This document shows, one piece after another, positions 21,955 through 22,612 of a stretch of DNA of 22,612 nt (within the stretch, counting starts at the first letter, position 1; every line of letters starts with the position of its first letter). Source of the stretch: UBA2160 sp964588665 (GTDB lineage Bacteria; Chloroflexota; Dehalococcoidia; Lucifugimonadales; UBA1123). The notes under the pieces were generated by a model. The model was not told where the DNA came from, made no database searches, and worked only from the letters and a program-made list of their open reading frames with translations. Made by a program: the position numbers and the translations under genes. The DNA is taken from contig CAZPQQ010000052.1 in the NCBI GenBank assembly GCA_964588665.1, positions 1-22,612 of the forward strand, read 5' to 3'.

Positions 21955-22394
21955 GTGAACGCAAGTCGACTGCACGCACTCTTACAGCCAAGTTCTCTCG
22001 TCGAAGAGCTCACGTCGCCACTGTTTTCCGGAACGACGGTCTTCACAGGCGTTGACTTGCGTCCAGTTTCGACGGTAAGCTCCGATCACTTTGGTCGGTC
22101 TGGGCAGAGACGACGAAGCTCAAACGGCCTCGGTATTTTGAAGTGGATCCGGAGACATCGGATCTTGATGCGGATCAGCAAGTTGAAGTTCGAGTCGTTG
22201 GCCGGATTGAAGTTGTTCGAGGATCTCGTGGCGGACGCCATCGACAATTGAGCAGTCAGGAACAAGCCGCGGCAGACTCGGTCGAGGGGCGGTTCCGTGA
22301 AGTTGACCGCCGGTACTTTCGGCGTCTGGGCGCCACAATCGAACTTATGGAAGCCCACGCGAGGGCAAATCGCGAGGAGTTCATGACTGTTTGA
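21955..22394 (+). pseudogene. Small hypothetical gene, probably frameshifted
   Basis: From GTG 21955 (AAGGGA ribosome site) a frame reads NASRLHALLQPSSLVEELTS, FSGTTVFTGVDL and then becomes non-protein-like. A second frame, open from 22056, reads KLRSLWSVWAETTKLKRPR, YFEVDPETSDLDADQQVEV and a charged helical end to TGA 22394. Joining them near 22055 gives one protein of about 146 residues. No family recognised. Base composition is lower in GC than the housekeeping part. The next gene starts 40 nt later on the same strand. Confidence 0.35.
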
Positions 22395-22434
22395 GCGACT
22401 TGCCAGAATCGACAACTGAAGTTGACAGGTGATG

Positions 22435-22612
22435 ATGAACAATCGAATCGCGACAACAAAGATTGTAGGCGCGCTGGTTTTGGGAGCGCTCGTGGCGGCG
22501 GTCGTGCTGCCGAAATTGGCCCACGCGATAGCCCCGAACTGGTGGAGCTCGATGACGAGCGGCACGACCGCGGGATTGATCGGAGTCTGGGGGTCCTCGG
22601 CGAACGACGTGT
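22435..22612 (+). CDS. Start of a secreted or membrane protein, cut by window edge
   Basis: From ATG 22435 (or ATG 22432) with AGGTGA upstream, the frame stays open to the window end for 59 codons. It begins with a short basic stretch and a hydrophobic IVGALVLGALVAAVVLP segment, either a signal peptide (followed by AHA) or a membrane anchor. The remainder (WWSSMTSGTTAGLIGVW) is not recognised. Confidence 0.5.
   Translation, partial: MNNRIATTKIVGALVLGALVAAVVLPKLAHAIAPNWWSSMTSGTTAGLIGVWGSSANDV

Overview
The window looks like part of a high-GC metagenome-assembled genome, most plausibly from Chloroflexota (a SAR202/Dehalococcoidia-like lineage). This is inferred from the gene mix: a luciferase-family monooxygenase of the F420 type, a CaiB/BaiF CoA-transferase, a TcuA-like flavoprotein, DUF169, and a 5S rRNA gene standing alone. 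No taxonomic marker was compared. A 100-N scaffold gap lies at 12442-12541. UGA is an ordinary stop codon here: the M50 protease, tyrA, enoyl-CoA hydratase, M1 peptidase and flavoprotein genes all end in TGA.

Left part (1-8046): housekeeping genes. On the minus strand are a four-S1-domain RNA-binding protein followed by a Clp/Hsp100 ATPase cut by the window edge, and a solitary 5S rRNA with its own promoter. On the plus strand are an ErpA/HesB-like protein with a Gly/Cys tail, an M50 membrane protease, and the tight series tyrA-aroA-gmk.

Middle (8047-11350): a disturbed region. An imperfect direct repeat that includes a copy of the gmk 3' end flanks about 1 kb holding a small membrane-anchored Cys-rich protein gene and a decayed metallo-beta-lactamase-fold fragment. 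A formyl-CoA-transferase-like gene and a frameshifted OB-fold-like lipoprotein gene follow.

Core discovery (11350-14916): two genes whose in-frame TGA codons fall exactly where functional cysteines belong. The minus-strand gene 12104-12385 encodes a MerP-like heavy-metal-associated (HMA) domain whose CxxC metal site reads TGA-x-x-TGA (UxxU). The divergent plus-strand gene 12769-13413 is a 214-residue organomercurial lyase (MerB) homolog whose two catalytic cysteines (C96 and C159 of MerB) are both TGA (U91, U156). Candidate bacterial SECIS hairpins follow, and the one after U156 has a 7-bp stem with a GGUC loop at the same offset as in E. coli fdhF. The two genes end in TAG and TAA. A DUF169 gene follows the HMA gene and a TcuA-like flavoprotein gene follows the lyase gene. 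I interpret this as a selenocysteine-based mercury/organomercury handling locus. No selA/B/C/D gene is present in the window.

Right part (14917-22612): dispersed hairpin and heptamer repeats between convergent genes, a luciferase-like monooxygenase, an enoyl-CoA hydratase, an M1 aminopeptidase, a ComF-like phosphoribosyltransferase, an NHL-repeat protein, a probably frameshifted small gene, and the start of a secreted or membrane protein cut by the window edge.
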